A DNA stretch of 64,000 nt, taken from NCBI RefSeq assembly GCF_948329515.1, contig NZ_CAOJCN010000001.1, positions 492,776 through 556,775 on the forward strand. Reading direction: 5' to 3'. Both the position numbers and the translations under genes were made by a program. The notes under the pieces were generated by a model, which had not been told where the DNA came from, searched no databases, and was given only the letters and a program-made list of their open reading frames with translations. This document shows positions 35,224 through 43,057 of the stretch, in pieces (positions within the stretch are counted from its first letter, which is position 1; each line of letters begins with the position of its first letter). The stretch is from Cohnella rhizoplanae. Its GTDB lineage: Bacteria; Bacillota; Bacilli; Paenibacillales; Paenibacillaceae.

Positions 35224-35262
35224 AAAGCATCCATGAACCTCGCGGTCTGGATGCTTTTTTTT
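35224..35262 (+). terminator. intrinsic terminator after the CYTH-like gene
   Basis: AAAGCATCCA and TGGATGCTTT with a 14-base loop are followed by a run of T residues. Confidence 0.93.
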
Positions 35263-35367
35263 GCGGGCTAAGGGACGGTCGCCAATGGCTCCAATTGTGG
35301 CTGCACGGTCGGCGTGCCGTAGCTAGCCAAAATGCGGCGCTCCGGGAAAAGACAGCACGATTCGCCA

Positions 35368-35421
35368 TTCACATCAGAGGTTGAACCGTTTATACTACTT
35401 CAAGAATGATAATCAATATCA
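35368..35421 (+). promoter_or_regulatory. promoter with Fur box
   Basis: TTCACA (35368-35373) and TATACT (35391-35396) are 17 bases apart. The predicted start near 35403 is followed by TGATAATCAATATCA (35407-35421), which matches the 7-1-7 Fur box at most positions. Iron repression of the siderophore-binding gene is therefore expected. Confidence 0.8.
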
Positions 35422-35443
35422 ATTGTATAGGGGTCCTCTTCTC

Positions 35444-36445
35444 ATGAAAAAGCGCATCCGCTTTACGCCATTCCCTGCATTCCTTCTACTGCTCGCTTTA
35501 TTGGCTGCTTGCGGCAGCACGGGCAACGATTCGTCCTCGGCTTCGTCCCCCGCCGCTCCGTCCGTTACCGAGCCCGCTGCCGGTACGTCCGAAGCAAGCG
35601 CATCCCAGTCTGCGTGGGAACCCGCGGATTACCGTCTCATGACGGACGCCGCAGGGCACGAGGTAAAGGTGCCCGCCCACCCGCAGCGCATCGTCGCTCC
35701 GTTCCTGGAGGATCCGCTGACCGCCCTCGGCATCAAGCCGGTAGCCCAATGGGGCGCGAGCGGCGTTCCCCAGCAATATCTGCAGGACAAGCTGGCCGAT
35801 GTCCCCGTCCTCAAGATGGACGATGGCCTGAAGCCCGAGGAGACGCTCTCCTACAGCCCGGATCTCATCGTATTCCTGTCATCCGCCTACATGCCGGAAG
35901 GCAGCTACGAGCAGTTCGCGAAGGTGGCCCCGACCTTCGTGCTGTCCGACAACGGCGCGGACTGGCGCGGCAACCTTCAGAAGCTCGGCGCGCTGCTGAA
36001 CCAAGAAGCGGCAGCGCAGCAGGCGCTGGCGCAGTACGACAGCAAGCTGAAGGAAGCCAAGGATAAGCTGGGCGACCTGCCATCCGCTAAGACGGCCGTA
36101 CTGCTGCAGGCTGCCGACGACAAGAGCTTTAAGCTGTTCGGCCCGAACTTCTACGGCGGCGTCACGTTGTATCAAGCGCTTGGATTCCAGCAACCGCCCG
36201 TACTTGTCGGCAACTATGAGACGTATGCGATCGAGAAGCTTGCCGATCTCCAAGATGTCGATTATATCTTCGTCATCTCCGGTCCCGGCCGCGTCGCGCC
36301 GCCGGCGGACAACCCGCTATGGAAAACGCTGAAGGCCGTGAAGGCAGGTCAAGTGTTCGAGGCGGATTCGGGATACTGGTTCAACCTGAACTCCATCGCC
36401 AGCGGCCGGATTATGGACGATGTTCTGCGCGATGTGCAGGCTTAA
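35444..36445 (+). CDS. iron-siderophore ABC transporter substrate-binding lipoprotein
   Basis: The 333-residue lipoprotein has a signal sequence with lipobox LLAAC and a Ser/Ala/Pro linker. The core matches the periplasmic siderophore-binding fold: AAGHEVKVPAHPQRIVAPFLEDPLTALGIKP, then SPDLIVFLSS and GAL near the rigid central helix. It captures a ferric siderophore outside the membrane. The ATG at 35444 gives a proper signal peptide, and AGGGG lies about ten bases upstream. A Fur box overlaps the transcript start. No permease or ATPase genes are adjacent, so it must use components encoded elsewhere. Confidence 0.88.
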   Translation: MKKRIRFTPFPAFLLLLALLAACGSTGNDSSSASSPAAPSVTEPAAGTSEASASQSAWEPADYRLMTDAAGHEVKVPAHPQRIVAPFLEDPLTALGIKPVAQWGASGVPQQYLQDKLADVPVLKMDDGLKPEETLSYSPDLIVFLSSAYMPEGSYEQFAKVAPTFVLSDNGADWRGNLQKLGALLNQEAAAQQALAQYDSKLKEAKDKLGDLPSAKTAVLLQAADDKSFKLFGPNFYGGVTLYQALGFQQPPVLVGNYETYAIEKLADLQDVDYIFVISGPGRVAPPADNPLWKTLKAVKAGQVFEADSGYWFNLNSIASGRIMDDVLRDVQA

Positions 36446-38090
36446 CGGATGGAACGACCTGCAGCCCGAGGCTGCAGGTCTGCTCTGTTATCGGCTGCTG
36501 AATGTCGAGCTGATCCGGGAGATGCCGCAGGCGCTGCCGACGGAAAGGCGGTTCATCGAGACGAAATCGCCGGCGCTGCTGCTCTCCAACGCGCAAGGCG
36601 GACGGTTGGTGATCGACGGACGGTCCCATGCGCTGCGTCCCGGCGCGCTATTCGTCTGCCGGGCCGGCAGACTGATCGAGCTGACCAACTATGCAGGATC
36701 GCCGGTAGAGCTGCTGCTGCTAGAGTTCGACGCGTTTTTCCCGCCCGTACCCGGGAGGGGACAGCGCGAAGAGGCGGTCAAGCCCGGCGCGACGGCGATC
36801 GACCGACTTCCGTTCCCTCCGTATGCGCAGCTGCCTTCCGCCTCGGCGGCAGGTCAGCTCTTCGGCGCGATCAGCGCGGGCTGGAGGACGGGCGCGCTCT
36901 CGGATCGACTCCGCTGCGAGGCCGCTTTGCTCGAACTGCTGAGTCTGTCGCTGAGCTGTCGGGAACAGCAGGTTGCTCTGGCGCTCGAAGCCGCCCTTGC
37001 GGAGCTCGAGAGACGTTATGCGGGCGACGTGACGATCGACGATCTGGCTGCCATAGCGGGCTTAAGCCGATTCCATTTCATGAGGCAATTCAAGGAGCGA
37101 TACGGCAAAGGCGTCATGGAGTACCGCGCGGAGCTGCGGCTCCGGGACGCCAAGCGGCTCATGAGCGGGCCGGACGGGCCGACGCTGAGCGAGATCGTCT
37201 ATCGCGTGGGCTATACGAGCGAGAGCTACTTCAGCAGCGTGTTCAAAAAGCAGACGGGGATTGCGCCCGCCGTCTACCAGCGCAACCAGAGGCGGCGGAT
37301 CGCCGCGTACAGCTGGGCGAACTTCGGTCAACTGCTGGCGCTCCGGTCGATTCCGTACGCCGCTCCAACGGACCAATATTGGACGGATTATTACCGGAAA
37401 CGGTACGCGTATGAAGTCCAAGCCCAGCTCAGCCACCAGTATGAATTCAACCGCAAAGCGTTGCTGGCGGCGCGTCCGGACATGATCGTAGGCATCGCCT
37501 CGTTCATCCCGCCCGACGAGCAGGACAAGCTGCGGGATATCGCGCCTACGCTGCTCTTGGACTGGGAGGCGGATTGGCGCAGCCATCTTCGGCAGGTGGG
37601 GGCGTTTCTGGGCGATGCCGGCGAAGCAGAGCGTTGGATCGGGCGCTACGATCGCGATGCCGCGGACCTCAGGGAACGGCTCGCGCAGGTCGTCGGCCGC
37701 GACGCTGCGCTACTCGTGATCGTCGGACGCCAAGGCATCTCGGTGTGCGGACGCCGGGCGGGCACCGTGCTATACGACGATCTCGGCTTCGGCGTACCCG
37801 CGGGGCTCGAGACGGGCGACATCGCTTGGACGAGAACCGTCACGCCTGAGGAGCTGTCCGGCTTCGGGGCGGATCGCATCCTCGTCCATCGGGGTTCCGA
37901 TTCCGCTGCGGATGCCGAGTGGGAGCGTCTAGCCAGGTCCGAGTCATGGCGCAGCCTGCCTGCCGTGAGGGAAGGGAAGGTGCACTTCGGATCGGGCTGC
38001 GATTATTTCGAAGCGCCCGTGAACGAATACGCAGCAGAGCCGATGGGCCGCGCGCTCGCCGCGATCCCTCGCTGGTTCGGTTGCGGCTGA
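36420..38090 (+). CDS. AraC-family regulator fused to siderophore-binding domain (Btr-like)
   Basis: The 556-residue protein has an N-terminal sensing region, an AraC DNA-binding domain near residues 195-295 (VTIDDLAAIAGLSRFHFMRQFKERYGKG and LSEIVYRVGYTSESYFSSVFKKQTGIAP) and a C-terminal FeuA-like ligand-binding domain from about 305 (FGQLLALRSIPYAAP, ARPDMIVGIASFIPP, VREGKVHFGSG). This is the layout of B. subtilis Btr, which activates siderophore uptake on binding ferric bacillibactin. No signal peptide is present, so it senses in the cytoplasm. It overlaps the preceding gene by 26 bases with a weak ribosome binding site, so the exact start is uncertain. Confidence 0.88.
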   Translation: MFCAMCRLNGWNDLQPEAAGLLCYRLLNVELIREMPQALPTERRFIETKSPALLLSNAQGGRLVIDGRSHALRPGALFVCRAGRLIELTNYAGSPVELLLLEFDAFFPPVPGRGQREEAVKPGATAIDRLPFPPYAQLPSASAAGQLFGAISAGWRTGALSDRLRCEAALLELLSLSLSCREQQVALALEAALAELERRYAGDVTIDDLAAIAGLSRFHFMRQFKERYGKGVMEYRAELRLRDAKRLMSGPDGPTLSEIVYRVGYTSESYFSSVFKKQTGIAPAVYQRNQRRRIAAYSWANFGQLLALRSIPYAAPTDQYWTDYYRKRYAYEVQAQLSHQYEFNRKALLAARPDMIVGIASFIPPDEQDKLRDIAPTLLLDWEADWRSHLRQVGAFLGDAGEAERWIGRYDRDAADLRERLAQVVGRDAALLVIVGRQGISVCGRRAGTVLYDDLGFGVPAGLETGDIAWTRTVTPEELSGFGADRILVHRGSDSAADAEWERLARSESWRSLPAVREGKVHFGSGCDYFEAPVNEYAAEPMGRALAAIPRWFGCG

Positions 38091-38182
38091 ACTTAGCGTA
38101 GATAAAGGAAATGAAGCTGTCTCAAGCGTCGGATCATCGCCTTGCGATAGCTTCTTGCGATTGCGGCGTCCGGCACCAGCTC

Positions 38183-39469
38183 TTATTTTCCCCGCGATAA
38201 ACTAGAAAAGGATTGGGCGAACGCTTCGGCAATGCTCCGGTCGATCCCCGGCCGGAAGCCGCCTTTCAGTCCGTATTCCAAGGCGGATTCATCCGCTTCG
38301 TAGCCGCCCTCCACGATGATCTTGTCGTCCGGGATATAGGCGCTTGAATCCAAGTATCCGATAAACAGCAGCCGCTTGACGCCAAGCGAAGCCTGAAGCT
38401 TAAGCATCACCTCGTAGCAGGGCTCGCCCCCGAGCAAGGCCACGTAGTGATCCGCGTCCAAGCGAATCAAGCCCGCCGGCAGAGAGATTGCGTCCGGCAG
38501 TTCCTCATAACGTGCCAGCACGTCCTCCGCAATGCGCTTGGTCGCGGGAAATCCCTCCGCATCCTCGATAGCCGCTATGATCCTTTGCTTCGAAAAAGGC
38601 TCAAGCGCCAACGTGATGCGAAACTGGCGCGCTTCAAGCTCGGGTTCTAACAGGCGGAAGGCCCCTTCCCGGGCGACGGCGCCTTTGATGCTCTGCGTCA
38701 TCGCCATCGCCATTTCATTCATCTCGTCATAACCGCATGTAATGAATTCACCGAATTTGGCCGTCGCTTTCGGGCGCGCATTGCCGCCGGCGCTTTGAAA
38801 GAAAAGCGCCGTAGCGCCAAAATATTCCGCCTCGAGCAGGTGGCACACGCGTGCCGGAAAGTCGCCGGACAAATATAACGTGTCCCGCACGGTTACCGGA
38901 TGGCAGGCATAATTAAACAAAACCGCCTTGATGTTCCCGGTCCGATCGTTAATCCGCAGCATTTGCAACCGGTCGTCTTTCCCGCCTTCCGGATTCGGAG
39001 CGTTCACGATCTTTCCGTTTAGAAGCTTCCTGCGGTTGATATTCCAATCCCCTTCGGCCAAGCCGTAGGCCAACGTTCCTTCGAACGTGTTGAGCAGCGC
39101 CCTGCGGATCAAACACTTCAGCCGTTCGAACAAAAAAGCTTCATATTCCGGTGACACTTGGCTCGCCTCGTCATAGCCTTCGACCGAAGGCCCGCCATGC
39201 GTATGACTGTAGGCGATAAACAAGCTGTCGCGGTCCATCCCGAACGCGGCCGCGGCATAGTCCTGAACCTTCCCGGTCAGCGCATAGTCATGAAACAGCA
39301 GATCCACGGCGATCAAAAGGACAGGATTTTTTCCGTCGTCCAAAAGAAGCGCTCTCGCATACAAATCGTCGTGTATGCCTTGAAAATACTTGCGGAAGTA
39401 GGATCCGTATCCTCCCATCGGGGTCAGACAGTCGGGGGTGATCAGTTCTTTGGCGACGCCGAACTTCAT
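38183..39469 (-). CDS. neutral/alkaline ceramidase N-terminal-domain protein, cytoplasmic
   Basis: The 428-residue protein begins MKFGVAKELITPDCLTPMGGYGS and has AYSHTHGGPS with His89 and His91, and FNYACHPVTV, the zinc-site motifs of the neutral ceramidase family (N-terminal domain). Classical ceramidases are secreted and longer. This one has no signal peptide and lacks the C-terminal domain, so its substrate is probably another amide or ester. GCAGGAGG lies seven bases before the ATG at 39469. It diverges from a cupin gene. A paralogue lies at 47110-48444. Confidence 0.75.
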   Translation of the reverse strand: MKFGVAKELITPDCLTPMGGYGSYFRKYFQGIHDDLYARALLLDDGKNPVLLIAVDLLFHDYALTGKVQDYAAAAFGMDRDSLFIAYSHTHGGPSVEGYDEASQVSPEYEAFLFERLKCLIRRALLNTFEGTLAYGLAEGDWNINRRKLLNGKIVNAPNPEGGKDDRLQMLRINDRTGNIKAVLFNYACHPVTVRDTLYLSGDFPARVCHLLEAEYFGATALFFQSAGGNARPKATAKFGEFITCGYDEMNEMAMAMTQSIKGAVAREGAFRLLEPELEARQFRITLALEPFSKQRIIAAIEDAEGFPATKRIAEDVLARYEELPDAISLPAGLIRLDADHYVALLGGEPCYEVMLKLQASLGVKRLLFIGYLDSSAYIPDDKIIVEGGYEADESALEYGLKGGFRPGIDRSIAEAFAQSFSSLSRGK

Positions 39470-39605
39470 AAGAATGCCTCCTGCGCAACAGATTTCCGCC
39501 TTGCGGCGCTTACGGCCATTGTACTGAACCCGGCGAACGCTTCCTAGCACATAAAAGGACATTCGCCACGCGGAATTTGTCCGGTTTTGTGATGTCGCGC
39601 CCTAT

Positions 39606-39647
39606 CAAAAGTGCCTATACTCAAGAGGCACGGCCAAGACACTTTTG
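39606..39647. promoter_or_regulatory. nested inverted repeats in the divergent ceramidase/cupin spacer
   Basis: CAAAAGTG (39606-39613) and CACTTTTG (39640-39647) are perfect complements, and GTGCC (39611-39615) and GGCAC (39627-39631) form an inner pair around a -10-like TATACT. The arrangement suggests an operator overlapping the cupin promoter. Confidence 0.45.
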
Positions 39648-39663
39648 AAAGGTGCGGATCGAC

Positions 39664-40038
39664 ATGAGTTTGATCAAACCGTTTGTCAAAACGCCTTCGA
39701 CCATGGAGGGATACGACGAAGACGGCGTTACGTTCTTGGAAGTTGAAGAAGCGGAAACGCTGAACAGCAATTATGTGCGCATCGGACCGGGACAATCCAG
39801 CAACGCCGCGTACGGGTATCACGATGACGAAGAGGAGCTTTATTTTATCGTCGGAGGCGCTGCCGACCTGACGCTCGGAGAAGCGTCGTACGAGGTGAAA
39901 TCCGGCGATGTGGTGTATATTCCGCGCAATACTTTCCATCAAGTGACGTGCACGTCGGAAGTGGATTTCGAATATTTCTGCGTGGCCAACTTCCCGGACC
40001 ACCCGCCCAAGCTTAAGCCGATCCATCGGAAAGAATAG
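39664..40038 (+). CDS. small cupin-domain protein
   Basis: The 124-residue single-domain cupin has YHDDEEELYFIVGGAADLTLGEASYEVKSGDVVYIPRNTFHQV near residues 48-90, containing the two cupin motifs with acidic and histidine metal ligands (E in EEELYF, H in FHQV). It would bind a metal ion and a small molecule, perhaps a sugar. The ATG at 39664 follows AAAGGTG by nine bases. Whether enzyme or sensor is unknown. It is divergent from the ceramidase-fold gene and may act on the same compound. Confidence 0.75.
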   Translation: MSLIKPFVKTPSTMEGYDEDGVTFLEVEEAETLNSNYVRIGPGQSSNAAYGYHDDEEELYFIVGGAADLTLGEASYEVKSGDVVYIPRNTFHQVTCTSEVDFEYFCVANFPDHPPKLKPIHRKE

Positions 40039-40181
40039 TTCACCGTCCGCCCGCACGCGCCTTGCCGCCCGATGCCGCAAAACGGTACAGGCGGCCATTG
40101 GCATGCCCTGGAAATGCATACCCTTTTGCGCTGCCGTAAGTTAAAATAACGGTAAATGCGGGAGCTAAGGGGAGAGGGACG

Positions 40182-41081
40182 TTGCCGTTAGCGGATATGG
40201 ATGAAGAGCACGTCAATGTCAAGGTGACGATCGGCAATCTGGAATTCGATGTCTGGTACGACCGGGGCATTTTGCCCGTGGCGGGGAATCGGGACATCGA
40301 GAGCCACAATCACGCCTTGTATGAAGTCCAGTACATCGTCGGGGGTTCCGGCACGCTGATCGTCGAACAAGCCGAGCAACCGCTGCTGCCGAATGCGTGG
40401 CATATCATCGGCCCGGGCGTCTATCACGCGATCCGCCTTAACCGGAAGGATCCCTTGGTCCGTTCCTGTTTTCGCTTCTCGTTTCGTCCGATCCAGCGGC
40501 GGTCTCCCTCCGCGAACGAGGCCGAATCCCGGGAGATTCTCTCTATCCTCCATCATTTGACTTACGAATTCCGAACGGATGCGGGACGCCAGCGTCAATG
40601 GATCGGCGAGATCCAATCGGAAATGAAGGCGCGCCCCCTCGGATATGCGACCCGGATACAGAGTCTGCTGACGCTGATGCTCCTCGAGATCATTAGGGAA
40701 GTCGAGCCGGGTCATTCGCTGGATTCGCTTTTTTCTCCTTTGACCAAAGACGATCTGAGGGAGACCCTGATCGATGATTTTTTTGACCGGTACAAGGAAC
40801 CGCTGACCATCGGAGATTTGGCCGGCGTATTGCATCTCAGCGTCAGACAGACGAACCGCATTCTGCTGGAGAAATATCGCACGACCTTCAAGCGGAAGCA
40901 AATCGATACGCGGGTTGAAGTGGCCAAAAATTTGCTTGTTTCAACGGATATGTCCATCCAGGAAATCGTGGAGGAAGTCGGGTTTTCGCTTCATCGGAGC
41001 TTCGGAAAAGCGTTCAAGCGCAACACGGGCTTAAAGCCGAACGAGTACAGGAAAGCGAACCGGTCTGAAAATCGGAGGTGA
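40182..41081 (+). CDS. AraC-family transcriptional regulator with cupin-type sensor
   Basis: The 299-residue protein has an N-terminal cupin-like sensor (SHNHALYEVQYIVGGSGTLIVEQAE near residues 40-64, HIIGPGVYHAIRL near 73-85) and a C-terminal double helix-turn-helix (LTIGDLAGVLHLSVRQTNRILLEKY and MSIQEIVEEVGFSLHRSFGKAFKRNTGLKPNEYR near 207-290). It starts with TTG at 40182 after AAGGGGAGAGGG. It overlaps the gamma-glutamyltransferase gene region and probably controls it. Confidence 0.88.
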   Translation: MPLADMDEEHVNVKVTIGNLEFDVWYDRGILPVAGNRDIESHNHALYEVQYIVGGSGTLIVEQAEQPLLPNAWHIIGPGVYHAIRLNRKDPLVRSCFRFSFRPIQRRSPSANEAESREILSILHHLTYEFRTDAGRQRQWIGEIQSEMKARPLGYATRIQSLLTLMLLEIIREVEPGHSLDSLFSPLTKDDLRETLIDDFFDRYKEPLTIGDLAGVLHLSVRQTNRILLEKYRTTFKRKQIDTRVEVAKNLLVSTDMSIQEIVEEVGFSLHRSFGKAFKRNTGLKPNEYRKANRSENRR

Positions 41082-41086
41082 CGCCG

Positions 41087-42694
41087 TTGCATTTCGATCC
41101 TTTGAACGAGCCTTATGCCTCCCGCCGCTCGGCCGTCTACGCGCGGAACGGGATGGTTGCCGCTTCGCAGCCGCTGGCCGCCCAGGCAGGCCTCGAGATG
41201 CTGCAGCGGGGCGGGAACGCTATCGACGCGGCGATTGCGGCCGCGGCCGCATTGACCGTCGTAGAGCCCACTTCCAACGGCATCGGCGGCGACGCTTTTG
41301 CCTTGGTATGGAGCCAAGGCAAGCTGCACGGTCTCAACGCAAGCGGTCCCGCGCCGGCCAAGCTGTCGATCGAGTCGCTGCGACAGGCGGGCTTCGACGC
41401 GATGCCGAAGACCGGCTTCGCCCCGGTGACGGTGCCTGGCGCTCCGGCGGCATGGGCTTCGCTGGCGGAGAAGTTCGGCAGGCTGCCGCTTGCCCAGTCG
41501 TTAGAGCCGGCCATTCGCTACGCCGAGGAGGGATTTCCGATCTCTCCGGTCGTCGGCAGTTACTGGCGCGGAGCGGCGCAGCATTACGGCGGACTCCTGA
41601 AGGGTCCGGAATTCGCCGAATGGTTTCGCACGTTTGCCCCTGACGGCATCGGTCCTTCAATCGGCGACATCCAGAAGCTGCCCGATCATGCCCGCACCCT
41701 GCAGGCGATAGCGGAGACGAACGCCGAATCGTTCTACCGCGGCAAGCTGGCGGAGGCGATCGACGGTTTTTCCCGGCGATTCGCCGGTTTTTTACGTTTG
41801 GAAGACCTGGCCGCCTACCGGCCGGAATGGGTCGAGCCGATCCGGATCGACTATCGCGGATACGACGTATGGGAGCTGCCGCCCAACGGCAGCGGACTGA
41901 CGGCGCTGCTGGCCTTGAACATTCTAAAGGGATTCGAGTTCGCGGAGCGCGATACGGCGGATACGCTGCACTTGCAGCTGGAAGCGATGAAGCTCGCATA
42001 TGCGGACGGCAAAGCGTATATCGCCGATGCGGGCGCGATGTCGGTGTCGGCAGCGGAGCTGCTGTCCGACGCGTACGCCCGGGAGCGCCGCGGACTGATC
42101 GGCCGCGAAGCGATGGCGCCGGGGCCGGGTAAGCCGCGGCGGGGCGGAACGGTCTATCTGTGCACGGCAGACCGGGAAGGCAATATGGTGTCTTTCATCC
42201 AGAGCAATTATATGGGCTTCGGCTCGGGTCTGGTCGTTCCGGGCACCGGCATTGCGCTGCACAACCGGGGCTGCGGATTTTCGCTCGATCCCGCAGACGA
42301 CAATGTCCTGCAGCCGGGGAAACGGCCGTATCATACGATCATCCCGGGCTTCTTGGGCAAAAACGGCGCGCCCGTCGGCCCATTCGGCGTGATGGGCGGA
42401 TTCATGCAGCCGCAGGGCCATGTGCAGGTGGTGATGAATGCCATCGACTTCGGGTTGAATCCGCAAGCGGCGCTGGACGCGCCAAGGTGGCAGTGGCTGG
42501 AAGGCAAGACGGTCGAGTTCGAGCACGCGACGCCGCGCCACTTGTTCGACCAGCTCGTCAGACGAGGGCACGACGCGAGGTGGGGGAGAAGCGCCGGCGC
42601 TTTCGGCCGGGGGCAGATGATATGGCGCACGGATGCGGGCGTGTTGGTCGGCGGCACGGAGCCGCGAACGGACGGACATATCGCCGCTTGGTAA
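41087..42694 (+). CDS. ggt: gamma-glutamyltransferase family protein
   Basis: The 535-residue Ntn-hydrolase has AGLEMLQRGGNAIDAAIAAAAALTVVEPTSNGIGGD near residues 28-63, the usual large-subunit region, and the self-cleavage site RGGTVYLCTADREGNMVS with catalytic Thr355. It would cleave autocatalytically into two subunits and hydrolyse gamma-glutamyl compounds. There is no signal peptide, so it is cytoplasmic, unlike glutathione-degrading Ggt. The TTG at 41087 is five bases after GGAGGTGA. A GTG at 41078 is inside that site. A terminator follows. Confidence 0.88.
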   Translation: MHFDPLNEPYASRRSAVYARNGMVAASQPLAAQAGLEMLQRGGNAIDAAIAAAAALTVVEPTSNGIGGDAFALVWSQGKLHGLNASGPAPAKLSIESLRQAGFDAMPKTGFAPVTVPGAPAAWASLAEKFGRLPLAQSLEPAIRYAEEGFPISPVVGSYWRGAAQHYGGLLKGPEFAEWFRTFAPDGIGPSIGDIQKLPDHARTLQAIAETNAESFYRGKLAEAIDGFSRRFAGFLRLEDLAAYRPEWVEPIRIDYRGYDVWELPPNGSGLTALLALNILKGFEFAERDTADTLHLQLEAMKLAYADGKAYIADAGAMSVSAAELLSDAYARERRGLIGREAMAPGPGKPRRGGTVYLCTADREGNMVSFIQSNYMGFGSGLVVPGTGIALHNRGCGFSLDPADDNVLQPGKRPYHTIIPGFLGKNGAPVGPFGVMGGFMQPQGHVQVVMNAIDFGLNPQAALDAPRWQWLEGKTVEFEHATPRHLFDQLVRRGHDARWGRSAGAFGRGQMIWRTDAGVLVGGTEPRTDGHIAAW

Positions 42695-42724
42695 AATTCG
42701 CCGAAGTTAAGGCGCATCCACGGT

Positions 42725-42752
42725 AAAGGATCTCCGCGAGGAGGTCCTTTTT
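42725..42752 (+). terminator. intrinsic terminator after ggt
   Basis: AAAGGATCTCC, GCGA and GGAGGTCCTTT form an 11-pair stem (one G-T pair) extended by TT. Confidence 0.88.
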
Positions 42753-42767
42753 GACGTTAAATTGAGT

Positions 42768-42886
42768 TATGTAATATTACATATATATAACACGAGAGTT
42801 CTGGCGGGGTGTCGGAGCTGGAGGGAGGCAGCCATTAGGGAACGTCAAGGTGAAAACGATTGCAAAACCTTATGAAAGCGCTTGAT
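42768..42886 (+). promoter_or_regulatory. palindrome and paired cre-like sites upstream of the solute-binding protein
   Basis: The gap 42753-43057 contains a 16-base perfect palindrome TATGTAATATTACATA (42768-42783) and two LacI/CcpA-type sites: TGAAAACGATTGCA (42851-42864), which fits the cre consensus, and TGAAAGCGCTTGAT (42873-42886), which fits it except at the last two bases. The sites are 22 bases apart, two helical turns, so cooperative binding by CcpA or a local LacI-type repressor is plausible. No regulator gene is adjacent. Confidence 0.6.
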
Positions 42887-43057
42887 GTCCAAGCCGTTCG
42901 CATAAAACAATCAATGCCTCAAAAACGGATAATGCAGGAAGAAGTAAGGGGGATAACACTTCATTAAACTGGACTATAGGCGCAAGCCGTTCCCCTTTAT
43001 ATAGTGAAATCAAGGCAAACGACCATAAATTTACATCTTAAGGGAGGTTTAAATCAA

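Noticed and set aside
36420..36445. programmed frameshift joining the siderophore-binding protein to the AraC-fusion
   Set aside because: The two genes overlap by 26 bases, but there is no slippery sequence, and each protein is complete with its own signal sequence or regulatory domain.
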